DNA of 64,000 bases from Nevskiales bacterium (GCA_011526045.1 WYBE01000050.1:62001-126000); one strand, 5' to 3'. Shown: positions 35,144 through 44,088, counted from the stretch's first letter. Made by a program: numbers and translations. Notes: a model not told the origin generated them from the sequence alone.

Positions 35144-36085
35144 CTAACGCCACTGTGGCGCCATGGCGATCATCGCCTCGGCTACGGCGCGCGGCTGTTC
35201 TTCCTGCACGTAGTGCCCGGAACCCTCGATGCGTGCCACCCGCGCGCCGGGAATGAGCCGCTGCAGCTGCTCGAGCTCGTCGGGCTGCTTGCTCTTGTCC
35301 TGCGCGCCCCAGACGATCAAGGTCGGCGCCTTCACCCGGCCCGCGGTGGCGGGTTCGTCGCCGGTGTTGTACTGGCCCATCATCGCCGTGGTGCCGGCGA
35401 GATAGCCCTCGCTGCGGGGGCCGAGCATCATGTCGGCCATCACCTGTGGGGTGATGATGTCCTGGTCGAGGAAGGACTGGCGCAGGAAGCGCTCGCGGAA
35501 CCCGCGTGTGCCGAACATCTTCGCCATGACCCTCGGCAGCGGAAACACAATGTATTGCGTGATCGGGGGCACGCCGGTCGTGATGATTCCCGGGTTCATG
35601 AGCACGACGCCGCTCACGCGCGGATCTTCGGCGGCGACATAGACGGCCAGCGTGCCGCCCATCGAGTGCCCGCCGATGACATAGCGCGTGAGGCCGAGCG
35701 CATCGGCAAACGCCATGATGGCGTGCGCCTGGGAGGCGTTGCTGTAGTCGCGCCCTTCGGGCTTGGAGGACAGGCCAAAGCCCGGCGCGTCGAGGGTGAT
35801 GACATGGAAGTGGTCGGCGAGCAGCGGAGCGAGCAGCCTGAAGGTTTGCAGCGAGTTCGCGAAGCCGTGCACCAGCAATACCGTCGGCCGGTCGGGACCC
35901 TCAGGTCCGAAAACCCGGTAGCGCAGCTGCATGCCGTCGACATCGACGAAGCGGTCTTCCGGCGTGGCCAGCGAGCGTGCCGGCAATTCCGGTTCGCCCG
36001 GCCAGTAGGCGTAGACGACCAGCGCGGCCCAGGCCAGCGCCAGCAGGCTCAGCAGGATGAAGACGGACCGGCGCAAGGCGCGCAT
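35144..36085 (-). CDS. Membrane-anchored alpha/beta hydrolase (copy 2)
   Basis: A 313-residue hydrolase with an N-terminal anchor (SVFILLSLLALAWAALVVYAYW), an oxyanion strand TVLLVHGFANS, a nucleophile elbow GHSMGG, a DAPGFGLSSKP loop, an acid in VWGAQDKS and the catalytic histidine in EGSGHYVQEE. The same anchor, DYSN and L-NPGI blocks appear in the hydrolase at 21635-22585, so the two are paralogues. It ends 13 bases from the convergent MFS gene and is divergent from the cytochrome c/UbiD pair. Substrate unknown. Confidence 0.88.
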   Translation of the reverse strand: MRALRRSVFILLSLLALAWAALVVYAYWPGEPELPARSLATPEDRFVDVDGMQLRYRVFGPEGPDRPTVLLVHGFANSLQTFRLLAPLLADHFHVITLDAPGFGLSSKPEGRDYSNASQAHAIMAFADALGLTRYVIGGHSMGGTLAVYVAAEDPRVSGVVLMNPGIITTGVPPITQYIVFPLPRVMAKMFGTRGFRERFLRQSFLDQDIITPQVMADMMLGPRSEGYLAGTTAMMGQYNTGDEPATAGRVKAPTLIVWGAQDKSKQPDELEQLQRLIPGARVARIEGSGHYVQEEQPRAVAEAMIAMAPQWR

Positions 36086-36169
36086 CCGCAGATCCTAGCA
36101 GTCGTCGCGGTTGGGCCGGAGCATTGGTTTACCGTATGCTCGCCCTGCAGTCACAGGGAGTCGGGGCTC

Positions 36170-36571
36170 ATGCGCGCGGCGGCATTTCTTGCGGTTCTCC
36201 TGGCGGTGGTCGGCGCTCCTGCGGCGCAGGCCGGGCCGTATGCGGATTACTCCGGGCGTGAGCTCTACACGCGGTTTTGCGCCAGTTGTCACGGCAAGGC
36301 GGGTTTCGGCGATGGCCCGGTGGCGCCCTCGCTGCAGGTGCTGGTGCCGGACCTCACGCGCATTTACCGGCGTAGCGGCGCGACGTTCCCCGAGGAGCGC
36401 GTGCGCCGGGTGATCGACGGCCGCCATGCCATGCCGGCACACGGCAGTCGCTACATGCCGGTGTGGGGCCACGAATTCTGGACCGAGCAAGGCGCCAGCA
36501 CTGCAGCCGACGCCGAGGCGAAGCGTCTCGTCGACCGGCTCGTGGAGTACCTGCGCTCGATCCAACAATAA
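36170..36571 (+). CDS. Small cytochrome c
   Basis: A 133-residue exported monoheme cytochrome with a signal peptide (cleavage near residue 21, AQAG), heme motif CASCH (C37, C40, H41) and an axial-Met candidate in YMPVWGHEF. CAGGGAG serves as the ribosome site. It starts 84 bases from the divergent hydrolase and ends 25 bases before the UbiD-family gene in the same direction, so the two may be co-transcribed. Confidence 0.88.
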   Translation: MRAAAFLAVLLAVVGAPAAQAGPYADYSGRELYTRFCASCHGKAGFGDGPVAPSLQVLVPDLTRIYRRSGATFPEERVRRVIDGRHAMPAHGSRYMPVWGHEFWTEQGASTAADAEAKRLVDRLVEYLRSIQQ

Positions 36572-36596
36572 AAGACCAGGACGGCGGAGGGATCTC

Positions 36597-38108
36597 ATGG
36601 CTGCGGTGTCATCGCATGCTGCCTCGCGAAACACGGCTGGATTCGAGTCCGTGCGGGATTTCGCGGCCGAACTGGAGCGGCGCGGGCGATTGCTGCGCAT
36701 CGCGGAGATGGACCAGGATCGCTACGAGGCAACCGCTTTCGCCTATCGGCTCATCGACCGCCATGGCATCGAGTTCGCCCCGGCATTCCTCATCGAGCGC
36801 ATCCGCATCGGCGGGCGCTGGCGGGAGGGTCCGGTGCTCGCCAACCTCTATGGCCGCTGGCCGGACGAGGCGCTGCTGTTCGGCGTCGAGAACGTCACTG
36901 ATGACTATCAGCAGATGTACCGGGCCGTCCTGGAAGCCTTGCGCACGCGGCTCGACACGAGCGGCAGGTGGCAGCGCATCGCCCCGGTCGAAGTAGACGA
37001 TCCGCGGCAGGCGCCGTGCAAGGAAGTCGTGCTGACCGGCGACGCGATCGATCTCGAGCAGTTTGCCTGGCTGCAGAACAATCCGGCCGACGGCGGCCGC
37101 TATATCAACATGGGCGCGGTGTTCATCCAGGATCCGGTAATCGGCCGTAACGTCGGCACCTATCGCTGCCAGGTGAAAGGCGCCCGGCGCATGGCGATCA
37201 ACCCGGAACCGGGCCAGCACGGCTGGCGCATCCTGACGGCGATGAAGGAGCGCGGCGACCGGGTGGCGCAGGTCGCGGTGGCCGTCGGGCCGGACCCGAT
37301 GACCTTCTGCGCGAGCAGCACCAAGATGGCCGGATTCCTCGAGGACGAGCTCGAGTTCGCCGGTGGCCTGCGCGGCGCGCCGCTGCCGGTCGTCAAATGC
37401 GAGACGAGCGACATACGGGTGCCGGCCTGCTCCGAGTTCGTGATCGAGGGCGAGGTGCCGCTCACCGAGTTCGAGGACGAAGGCCCCTACGGCGAAATGT
37501 ACGGCTACCTGGGGCCGGTCAAGCGTAACAACTTCTTCATGAATATCCGCGCCATCACCCACCGGCGTGGCCCCTGGGTGCTGAACTCCTTCACGGGGCT
37601 GACCTGCGACATGCCGCGTGCCCCGCAGGTCGCCTCGAATTTCTTCCTGTATCGCAGACTGATCCCGTCGCTGACGGGGCTCATCTCGCCGCGCGGCGCG
37701 AACGGTGTCGTCGTGATCGCCATCGACAAGAAATTTCCGGGCGAGGGCATGGCGGCAGGGCAATGCGTGGCCGCGAACGCCGGGTTGAACAAAGTGGTGA
37801 TCGTGGTGGACCGGGATCTCAATATCCTCGATCCGGGCGAAATCCTGCATGCGCTGGCTGCGCGCTGGCAGCCGACCGCGAGTCTGCTCATCCCGCAGAC
37901 GCAGATGATGATGCCCGACCCGAGCCGTCCGCGCTGGGGCCTGTCGAGCAAGATCATCATCGATGCCACGCGCCAGTTGCCGGCCGAGGGTGGGCCCGGG
38001 AGCTGGGCGCCGCTCAACCGGGAGCTGCTGGCGCAGGGTGCGCCGGGGGCGTTCGAGCTGGTCGATGCGCGCTGGGACGAGTATTTCGCCGGCCACCGCG
38101 CACCGTAG
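36597..38108 (+). CDS. UbiD family decarboxylase
   Basis: A 503-residue prenylated-FMN-dependent (de)carboxylase. Landmarks include the N-terminal DLEQFAWLQNNPADGGRYI, the metal/cofactor block RAQVASNFFL region, and the acidic active-site segment EVPLTEFEDEGPYGEMYGYLG, whose E-x-EGP-x-GE pattern is the family's. Aromatic acid decarboxylases and UbiD itself have this length. No ubiX/flavin prenyltransferase is next to it, so cofactor must come from elsewhere. The neighbouring cytochrome c is an odd partner. Substrate unknown. Confidence 0.9.
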   Translation: MAAVSSHAASRNTAGFESVRDFAAELERRGRLLRIAEMDQDRYEATAFAYRLIDRHGIEFAPAFLIERIRIGGRWREGPVLANLYGRWPDEALLFGVENVTDDYQQMYRAVLEALRTRLDTSGRWQRIAPVEVDDPRQAPCKEVVLTGDAIDLEQFAWLQNNPADGGRYINMGAVFIQDPVIGRNVGTYRCQVKGARRMAINPEPGQHGWRILTAMKERGDRVAQVAVAVGPDPMTFCASSTKMAGFLEDELEFAGGLRGAPLPVVKCETSDIRVPACSEFVIEGEVPLTEFEDEGPYGEMYGYLGPVKRNNFFMNIRAITHRRGPWVLNSFTGLTCDMPRAPQVASNFFLYRRLIPSLTGLISPRGANGVVVIAIDKKFPGEGMAAGQCVAANAGLNKVVIVVDRDLNILDPGEILHALAARWQPTASLLIPQTQMMMPDPSRPRWGLSSKIIIDATRQLPAEGGPGSWAPLNRELLAQGAPGAFELVDARWDEYFAGHRAP

Positions 38109-38242
38109 TCGCCCGGGTTGCGCCCGTGGGCTGTTGCAGGGCGGCACCCCCGCCGCAGCGCGCTGCGGCGTTTTGCCCGCTTGCCGGCGGATTCGCCCGG
38201 CCCCTATCCTCGCTGTTTCGTGCAGCCATTTTTGGGACGGGG

Positions 38243-38818
38243 ATGCAGACCTCACGTGAGGAGATTGCGCGCGAGCGCCGTCGCCAGATCCAGGTGCGCA
38301 AGGCCTTCCAGGCCGGTCTGGACACGACCGGCTGGGCTGGTGCCGACGCGGCGCGTTTTTATCTTTGCTGCGCGGATTACCTGCGGTGGTCCATGGATCG
38401 CCTGCACGAGCAGGACCAGCGCATACACGACCTGCTGCGCGAACGGATACCGGCCGCGGAGAGCGAGGCGCACGAGCGCCTGGCGGTGCTCGGGGAGCGG
38501 CAGGAGCGCAGCCGCGCGCTCATGCGCGATTTCAGCGCGGCGGCAGAGCGCCTGCGCGCTGCAGGCGTCGGCGGCATCCGCGCCTTCGAGCAGGCGGCGC
38601 GTGAGTTCACCGCCACGTTCAACTCGCTGTTGCAGGCACGCAAGAACCCGTTCTTCCAGCACACCGATCGCCTCTTCCGCGACGCGGACTGGAGCGATAT
38701 TGCGGGCGTCAGCGAACAGAGCCTGGCCGATGAGGCGCGGCTGTTCGGCGCGGTGCAGGCCAGCGCCCCGCACGGCATCGATCCCGCTGCATTCACCGCC
38801 GAGCACAAGCCCGGCTGA
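38243..38818 (+). CDS. Hypothetical helical protein
   Basis: A 191-residue, almost wholly alpha-helical protein rich in Arg, Glu and Ala, with a FYLCCADYLRWSMDRLHEQD segment near residues 40-60 and a second helical block around 95-140. No signal peptide, no recognised family. It precedes the second chelatase-like gene by 51 bases in the same direction and could be co-expressed with it, though no shared role is suggested by sequence. Confidence 0.6.
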   Translation: MQTSREEIARERRRQIQVRKAFQAGLDTTGWAGADAARFYLCCADYLRWSMDRLHEQDQRIHDLLRERIPAAESEAHERLAVLGERQERSRALMRDFSAAAERLRAAGVGGIRAFEQAAREFTATFNSLLQARKNPFFQHTDRLFRDADWSDIAGVSEQSLADEARLFGAVQASAPHGIDPAAFTAEHKPG

Positions 38819-38869
38819 TCCGACCGTTACGGCACATGCCCACAGGAAACAAACCGAGGAGATAATAGA

Positions 38870-39976
38870 GTGAAGCATTCCCGTCGATCCAAGTCGTTCG
38901 TCCGTCCGGTTGCCGTTGCGATGACTGCCATATTTGCAGTATCGGGGACCGTGCTTGCGCAGGAGGAGCACGATCACTCCAAGATGGACCATTCGATGCA
39001 CGACACCGGGCGCGATGAGCTCGGGCGCAGCCTCTACGGCATGAAGCACCAGATGGATCCCGCACTGACGAAGGAGCTGCGCGAGAAGATCGCGCTCTAC
39101 AAGGATTACTCCGACGCCCAGATCGCGCTGTCCATGGACCAGATGGGACCAGAGTACGCGTGGTACATCAGCCCCCCGAACGTCAAGGGTGACCAGGGCG
39201 TGCTGATCCTCACGCACGGCTTCGGCGAGCAGGGTGACAAGGTGTTCCGCGACCAGGTGCAGTCGATCGGCAATATCTTCCCGACAGCGCTCGGTGTCGG
39301 CATGGCGATGATGATGTCGCAGCACATCCAGGTTGCGCTGGACGACCTGACCGCGGCCGGTGCCAAGGAGATCGTGGTCATACCGATTACCTCCTCGGCG
39401 ACGAATGAGCTGTACCGGCAGTGGCTGTACGTATTCGGCCTGCAGGACAAGGCCGAGTTCGCCTCCATTCCGCAGGTGAAGACGAGCGCAAAGATCCGGT
39501 TCGCGCCGCCGCCGGGTGACAACCCGCTGGTGGCCGAGATCCTTCTCGACCACGCCCTGGCGATCAGCACCGACCCGAAGAACGAGGTCGTGATCATCGC
39601 CGGCCACGGTCCGTCGGGTAAGGAAGACAACGAGAAGGAAATGCGCGTGCTGGCCGGCCTGGCGAAGGTGGTCAAGGAGGACGGCGGCTTCGCAGCCGTG
39701 TTCGGCCAGACCCTGCAGGACGATGCACCGCCCGAGATCCGCGCGGCGAACGTGCAGAAGCTGCGCGGGCTGGTCGAGAACGCCGTCAAGGACGGCAAGA
39801 CCGTGCTGGTGGTGACGAACCTGATATCGGCGCGCAGCATCCAGGCGAAACTGCGCGATGACCTGAAGGGCCTCGATTACAAGTTCAACAACAAGGGCAT
39901 CGTCCAGCACGCGAACTTCATGAAGTGGCTGAACGACGAAGTCCGCCACCAGCTCGAGAGGAAGGCGTCTCTCTGA
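38870..39976 (+). CDS. Secreted two-domain CbiX/sirohydrochlorin-chelatase-like protein (copy 2)
   Basis: A 368-residue paralogue of the protein at 25973-27100. It has a signal peptide (cleavage near residue 30, LAQ), a His/Met-rich mature start (EEHDHSKMDHSMHD, 32-45) and the same two half-domains with LILTHGFGE (H116) and IIAGHGPSGKEDN (H246). The start is GTG, preceded by GAGGAG. The His/Met-rich stretch is typical of copper/nickel-binding exported proteins, which suggests metal handling outside the cytoplasm. No transporter gene adjoins this copy. Confidence 0.68.
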   Translation: MKHSRRSKSFVRPVAVAMTAIFAVSGTVLAQEEHDHSKMDHSMHDTGRDELGRSLYGMKHQMDPALTKELREKIALYKDYSDAQIALSMDQMGPEYAWYISPPNVKGDQGVLILTHGFGEQGDKVFRDQVQSIGNIFPTALGVGMAMMMSQHIQVALDDLTAAGAKEIVVIPITSSATNELYRQWLYVFGLQDKAEFASIPQVKTSAKIRFAPPPGDNPLVAEILLDHALAISTDPKNEVVIIAGHGPSGKEDNEKEMRVLAGLAKVVKEDGGFAAVFGQTLQDDAPPEIRAANVQKLRGLVENAVKDGKTVLVVTNLISARSIQAKLRDDLKGLDYKFNNKGIVQHANFMKWLNDEVRHQLERKASL

Positions 39977-40031
39977 CGGGTTCAGGTAGCGGGCAGCTCC
40001 CCGCTGCCGCTACGGGAACTCTCCCGCGTTA

Positions 40032-40074
40032 CCCCGGGAGACCGATGCAGGTATGCTGAATCGGTCTTCCGGGG
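40032..40074 (+). promoter_or_regulatory. Strong hairpin covering a ribosome-binding site
   Basis: The arms 40032-40046 and 40060-40074 are complementary over 15 positions, with one G-U pair, and enclose a 13-base loop. The 3' arm includes most of the GGGGAG ribosome site (40071-40076) of the gene at 40084. Folding could hide the site. A further hairpin (39986-40013) lies upstream. Confidence 0.6.
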
Positions 40075-40083
40075 AGACCTTGA

Positions 40084-41286
40084 ATGAGGATTCGTCCAGG
40101 CCGGCTTGCGGCAGCGCTGCTCGCAGCCGGGTTTCTCTACCTTGGCATCGCGTATTGGTCCGACCCGCTGTACTGGCGGCGCTGGCTGGACACCATGACG
40201 CACCTGCAGCCGGACTACCTGAACCTCGCCCCGCTGGAGGCGGTAGCGAGCGGAACCGGGCCGGCGCTGCCGGTGGCCGCACCTGCCGGGCGCAGCATCG
40301 ATGCAGCAGCATTGCGCGCCGCCGAGGAGTATGCGGCGCGGTTTGATTCCTTCGCGCTGATCGTCGTACATCGCGGGCGCGTGCAGGCGGAATGGTATCG
40401 GCCGGACTGGAGCGCTGAGCGGCTCACGCAATCGCAGTCCATGCACAAGACCGTCGTCGCGCTGATGCTGGGCGCGGCGATCGACGACGGCTACGTCGGG
40501 TCGCTGGATGACCGGATCGGCATCTATCTGCCCGAATGGGCGGCCGATCCGCGCGGCGACATCACCATCCGCAACCTGCTCGAAATGTCTTCGGGCCTGG
40601 CCCGTTACGAGTTCAGCCTCAATCCATTCGCGGGCGCGTCGGCGTTCCGTTTCCTGTTCAGTTCAGACCGTGATGCGGTGATGCTCGGCACGCCGCTCGA
40701 GTGGCCGCCCGGAAGCCGCTTCGAGTACAACGACGTCAACGCCCAGCTCACCGGCATGATCGTGGAACGAGCCAGCGGCCGACGCTACGCGCAATACCTG
40801 TCCGCACGGCTATGGCACCTGGTCGGCCGGGACTCCGCCATGGTGTGGCTCGACCGGCCAGGCGGGCGCGCAATGACCGCCTGCTGCCTGCTCGCTACCG
40901 CGATGGACTGGGCGCGTCTCGGCCAGGCACTCAAGGATCGCGGCATGATCGACGGTACGCAGGTCGTCCCGGCGGGCTGGATCGAGCAGATGACTGCACC
41001 CTCGGTACGCAACCCGGGTTACGGGCTGTTCACCTGGATCGGCGCGGGTATGCGCGACGATGCGCTCGCCTCGCCGGAGTCGATTCACCAGTCGGAGCCT
41101 TTTGTGGCTGGCGATGTCTTCATGCTGATGGGTCATGGCGGGCAGCGGGTCTACATATCGCGTGCGCTCGACCTCGTGGTGGTGCGCATGGGTCCGTTCA
41201 ACGGCTATCAGCCGTTGCAGCCGGGCTGGGACAACGCGTGGCTGTTCAATACCCTGGCCCGCGGCATCACGGCGCCGGAGTCGTAA
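40084..41286 (+). CDS. Beta-lactamase-fold serine hydrolase
   Basis: A 400-residue member of the class C beta-lactamase/esterase-like family. An N-terminal membrane segment (residues 8-23) suggests an anchored or exported protein. The S-x-x-K motif is S119-MHK (SMHKTV), the Y-x-N-type motif is EYNDVN, and a HGGQR in place of KTG lies near the C-terminus. The chemistry may be esterase, peptidase or lactamase; a beta-lactam role is not supported. Its ribosome site lies inside the hairpin at 40032-40074. Confidence 0.87.
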   Translation: MRIRPGRLAAALLAAGFLYLGIAYWSDPLYWRRWLDTMTHLQPDYLNLAPLEAVASGTGPALPVAAPAGRSIDAAALRAAEEYAARFDSFALIVVHRGRVQAEWYRPDWSAERLTQSQSMHKTVVALMLGAAIDDGYVGSLDDRIGIYLPEWAADPRGDITIRNLLEMSSGLARYEFSLNPFAGASAFRFLFSSDRDAVMLGTPLEWPPGSRFEYNDVNAQLTGMIVERASGRRYAQYLSARLWHLVGRDSAMVWLDRPGGRAMTACCLLATAMDWARLGQALKDRGMIDGTQVVPAGWIEQMTAPSVRNPGYGLFTWIGAGMRDDALASPESIHQSEPFVAGDVFMLMGHGGQRVYISRALDLVVVRMGPFNGYQPLQPGWDNAWLFNTLARGITAPES

Positions 41287-41542
41287 CCGCGCGCGGGTCA
41301 TCGCGTCTGGCCGTGCCCCGTGCGCGTCGGCGCCGACGGCAAAAAAACCAATAAAGAGACCATGTTGGTGGCAGTGTAGCCGCCCGCCACGATGCCGGCG
41401 ACCCGCAGTCGCGGTGAGCGAGTGGTGCAGCGGCCGGTTGCGCTGCGGGAATTGTCGGTGTGCCGCCGCGATTCTCGCGCTGCGGGAGGCTGAGCGCACA
41501 GGCGACCGGGCCGCGCCGGTGAACCGGGCACGCTGAGCGTCG
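41287..41542. other. Non-coding interval before the IS91 remnant
   Basis: No gene is evident. It holds a 14-base palindrome (CGTCGGCGCCGACG, 41325-41338) followed by seven As, and the probable left limit of the IS91-family remnant. The sequence past 41345 may include the end of that element. Confidence 0.5.
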
Positions 41543-41882
41543 TCAACCAGGATTGAGCGCGCCCTGCCAGAGCGGGCCACGGAGGCGGTGCGCCGCGATG
41601 AGCTCGGCCGATGTACCGCTACCCTGCCCCCGCTGCTCGATGTGCGCCAGGAATCTTGCCGATCAGGGCCGGGTCTTCGATGCTGGCGATGATCCGCACC
41701 CTTCCCCCGCAGCGTTCGCACTGCTCGATGTCGATACGGAACACGCGCTTGAGCCGCTGTGCCCAGCTCATCGCCCGGTGCCGCTCGGCCGGGCTGCGCC
41801 CGCCGGCACCCGTCTTCTTCCCCCGCCCCGCCGGGGTGACTGCCGCGCGCAGCGCACTGTGCGGGGCGAAGACCCCGTGATA
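41543..41882 (-). pseudogene. IS91-family transposase, C-terminal fragment
   Basis: Reads on the minus strand from YHGVFAPHSALR through MSWAQRLKRVF and CERCGGRVRIIASIED, hallmark stretches of IS91/ISCR transposases. Near 41652 one inserted base shifts the frame; without it the tail continues KILAHIEQRG to a stop at 41543. It is the distal part of a gene whose proximal part lies at 43417-43833; the IS110 element sits exactly between them. Confidence 0.85.
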
Positions 41883-42145
41883 CCGGTATGAATGCCACCG
41901 GAGCCTGACGTTCGAACGTTGCTTCTGCAATGGGCTGGTGTCATCACTGACCACTGCCGGCCCGGGAGCGGCGATGAACGGACATCAGACTCCGGAGGTT
42001 CATCGCTGTGGGGACGGTCGGGATTCGAGATGGGCTTCGAGCCCGTCGTGGTAAATGACCGCCCCGCGACCCACCGGAGTGCGCCGCGAGCGCGAATAGG
42101 TAGTTGTCGATGATCCCCCTTTCCGGAGTCCAGCAGGAGGCTTGT
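41883..42145 (+). ncRNA. Possible bridge-RNA region of the IS110 element
   Basis: This 263-base segment between the element's left edge and its transposase start carries no gene. In IS110-group elements the long non-coding left end encodes the bridge RNA that pairs with donor and target. The placement and length fit; no RNA fold was verified, so this is inference from family biology. Confidence 0.4.
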
Positions 42146-43363
42146 ATGTTCTATGGTCTGGATATCCACAAGAAATTCATTCAGGTCTGTCGCCTGGATA
42201 CCGACGGCAGGAACCGGTGTGACTTCAGGATCGACGCCGATCGCCCTGCCATCCTGAAGTTCGCCGCCGCTCTGACCAGAGAGGATGCCGCGGTGATGGA
42301 GACCACATTCCACACCTGGGCGATCTGGTCCTTACTCAAGGAGCATGGTAACGGGGCGCGTATCGAGGTGGCCAACTCCATGCAGGTCAAAGCCATCGCC
42401 GATGCGCGTATCAAGACCGACAAGATCGACGCGCACATCCTGGCACAGCTGTTGCGAACCGACTTCATCCCCGCCGTGGTCATGCCCGATGATCAGACCT
42501 GGCAATTGCGCCAGCTGATGACCCATCGGCAACTGCTGGCGCGCCACCGCACGGCCACGCGCAACGCGGTCTGCGGCATCCTGCACCGTAAGCTGCTCAC
42601 GGCCCCGGTAGGTGAACTGTTCGGTCCGACCGGTCGGCGCTGGCTGCAAGAACAGCACTACAGCGACATCGAACGGCTGATGCTCGACAGTGCTCTCGCC
42701 CACCTCGACTCCCTCGACACGCGCATCGCCGCGGTCGACGCCCGGCTGCGTGAGGTCTCCTGTCGCAGCACGCAGGTAAAGCTCCTGATGACCATCCCGG
42801 GCGTGAACGTCACCGTCGCCAATGGACTCATCGCCGCCATCGGTGACATCACCCGCTTCGACTCTGCGCAGAAGCTCACCGCCTACTTTGGCCTGGTGCC
42901 GAGGGTGTCGCAGTCTGCCGGGCGCTGCTGCTATGGCCCGATCACCAAAGACGGGCGTTCGCAGGCGCGCTGGCTCGCCGTCGAAGCGGCGCACGGCCTG
43001 GTGACCTGCGGTTCGCCATTGACCGCCAGCTACCATCGCATCCGCCGCAAGAAATGCCACAACGTGGCAGTCGTCGCCCTGGCCCGCAAGCTCGTGATCG
43101 TGGTGTGACATCTGCTGCCTCACCAGGAGCCGTATCGCTATGCGCCGATCGTGCGCACCCGCGAAAAACTGCGACGCCTCAGCCCCGACCTGCCACCGGC
43201 CAAGGTCGGGTGCATCCCCACTACACTGGAGCAGATCTACGCCGAAGCCGGGTTGCCGCAACCGCGGCCGGCCTCTGCCGGAGAAAGGCGCGCCGCCGCC
43301 AACAACCGGCGCTGCGTCACCCGATACCGCAAGGCGCCGGGCCAAGCATCGACGGGGAGCTGA
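42146..43363 (+). pseudogene. IS110-family transposase interrupted by an in-frame TGA
   Basis: Starts after AGGAGG (42135-42140). The RuvC-like DEDD domain is recognisable (YGLDIHKKF with Asp6, then METTFHTWAIW and KIDAHILAQLL), followed by the helical region and the C-terminal domain (IPGVNVTVANGLIAAIGD, YFGLVPRVSQSAG, ITKDGRSQARW). The frame stops at TGA 43106-43108 after 320 residues but continues open for 85 more codons with typical family sequence (HQEPYRYAP...). The stop replaces what is usually a Trp (VVW-HLL), a single-base nonsense change. Confidence 0.85.
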
Positions 43364-43416
43364 CAGCTCTCGTCCGTTCAACGACTTGAGGAGGGCTTGA
43401 CATGCACTCATAGGTA

Positions 43417-43833
43417 GCGGGTCAGGTGCACCCGGGGTTTGGGCACCAGCGCGGCGAGCCGGGCGATAAAGTCCAGCGGCTCGAACATGGCGTGCGTGGT
43501 GCCGTCCCGGTACGGCGTCTTTAACGTATAACGCACCTGCCCCTGGGCGGTGAGCGCGAGCCGCCCGGTGGCTACCGCGGGCCGGGCGATGTAGCGGCAC
43601 AGCCGCTCGACCTTGTCGCGCTGATGAGCCGCAGCAGCCACACCCGCGTGCAGGGAAAATCCTGAGTGCTTCGCCAGCCGCTCACCTCCGGCAGGCGCTG
43701 TGAGCGCCGGCGCCAGCGTCTGCAGCGTGAACGCCTTGCGACCCTCGTTCGGCCCCACCGCGATGCGGTAGGTGATCGAGTACCCGACCAATCCGGTCAG
43801 GCCATCCTCCGCTCCGGGGCCAGGCGCCGTGCC
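43417..43833 (-). pseudogene. IS91-family transposase, proximal fragment
   Basis: On the minus strand it reads YSITYRIAVGPNEGRKAFTL, GFSLHAGVAA, ERLCRYIARPAVATGRLALT, YRDGTTHAMFEPLDFIARL and PKPRVHLTRY: the C-terminal half of an IS91-type transposase before the IS110 insertion point. Its N-terminal half is missing; it is fused in frame to the truncated NodT gene at about 43833. Confidence 0.85.
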
Positions 43834-44088
43834 CATCAGATGGTCAAGGATGGGGTCGTCCAACGCGGACCACCAGCGGGCCAGGTCCGCGGACTGCGAT
43901 TCGCTCGCCAGCGGCAAGGTCCATCCGCTGCCGATGTCCACCGGAGGCGGCTCGCGGTAGTCGGGGCCCACGGTCGCACAGGCGGTCAGCAGCACGCAGG
44001 ACAGGGCCAGCGCGAGCGGGCGCAAGCGCCTGGACGCCGGCGGTGTGGCTGGCGTGCGCGAGGAGAGGTGGCGGGTTCTGGTTTTCAT
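43834..44088 (-). pseudogene. NodT-type outer-membrane efflux factor, first 85 codons
   Basis: The start of an RND/NodT outer-membrane lipoprotein: basic N-terminus, hydrophobic segment, lipobox LLTAC (lipid-bearing Cys37) and the family's CATVGPDYREPPPVDIGSGW opening, then ARWWSALDDPIL. A complete protein has about 460-500 residues; here it is cut and joined in frame to IS91 transposase sequence. The start overlaps the permease stop (ATGA), so it was the last gene of the efflux operon. Probably non-functional. Confidence 0.88.

Larger units (their letters stand above)
41883..43416. mobile_element. IS110-family insertion element
   Basis: About 1.53 kb. The edges are set by the flanking IS91 frame: removing 41883-43416 rejoins a tyrosine codon and restores ...LTRY-HGVF.... 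A TA dinucleotide is present at both junctions (41881-41882 and 43415-43416), in keeping with the core dinucleotide of IS110-family recombination and no longer target duplication. It carries one transposase gene preceded by a 263-base non-coding end. Confidence 0.85.

Noticed and set aside
36609-38255. Long minus-strand frame
   Set aside because: Antisense to the UbiD-family gene, no recognisable motif.
38252-39949. Long minus-strand frame
   Set aside because: Antisense to the chelatase-like copy 2 and the hypothetical gene before it.
41325-41348. Palindrome CGTCGGCGCCGACG followed by seven As, terminator-like
   Set aside because: On the plus strand the hairpin is followed by As, not Ts; on the minus strand the Ts come before it.
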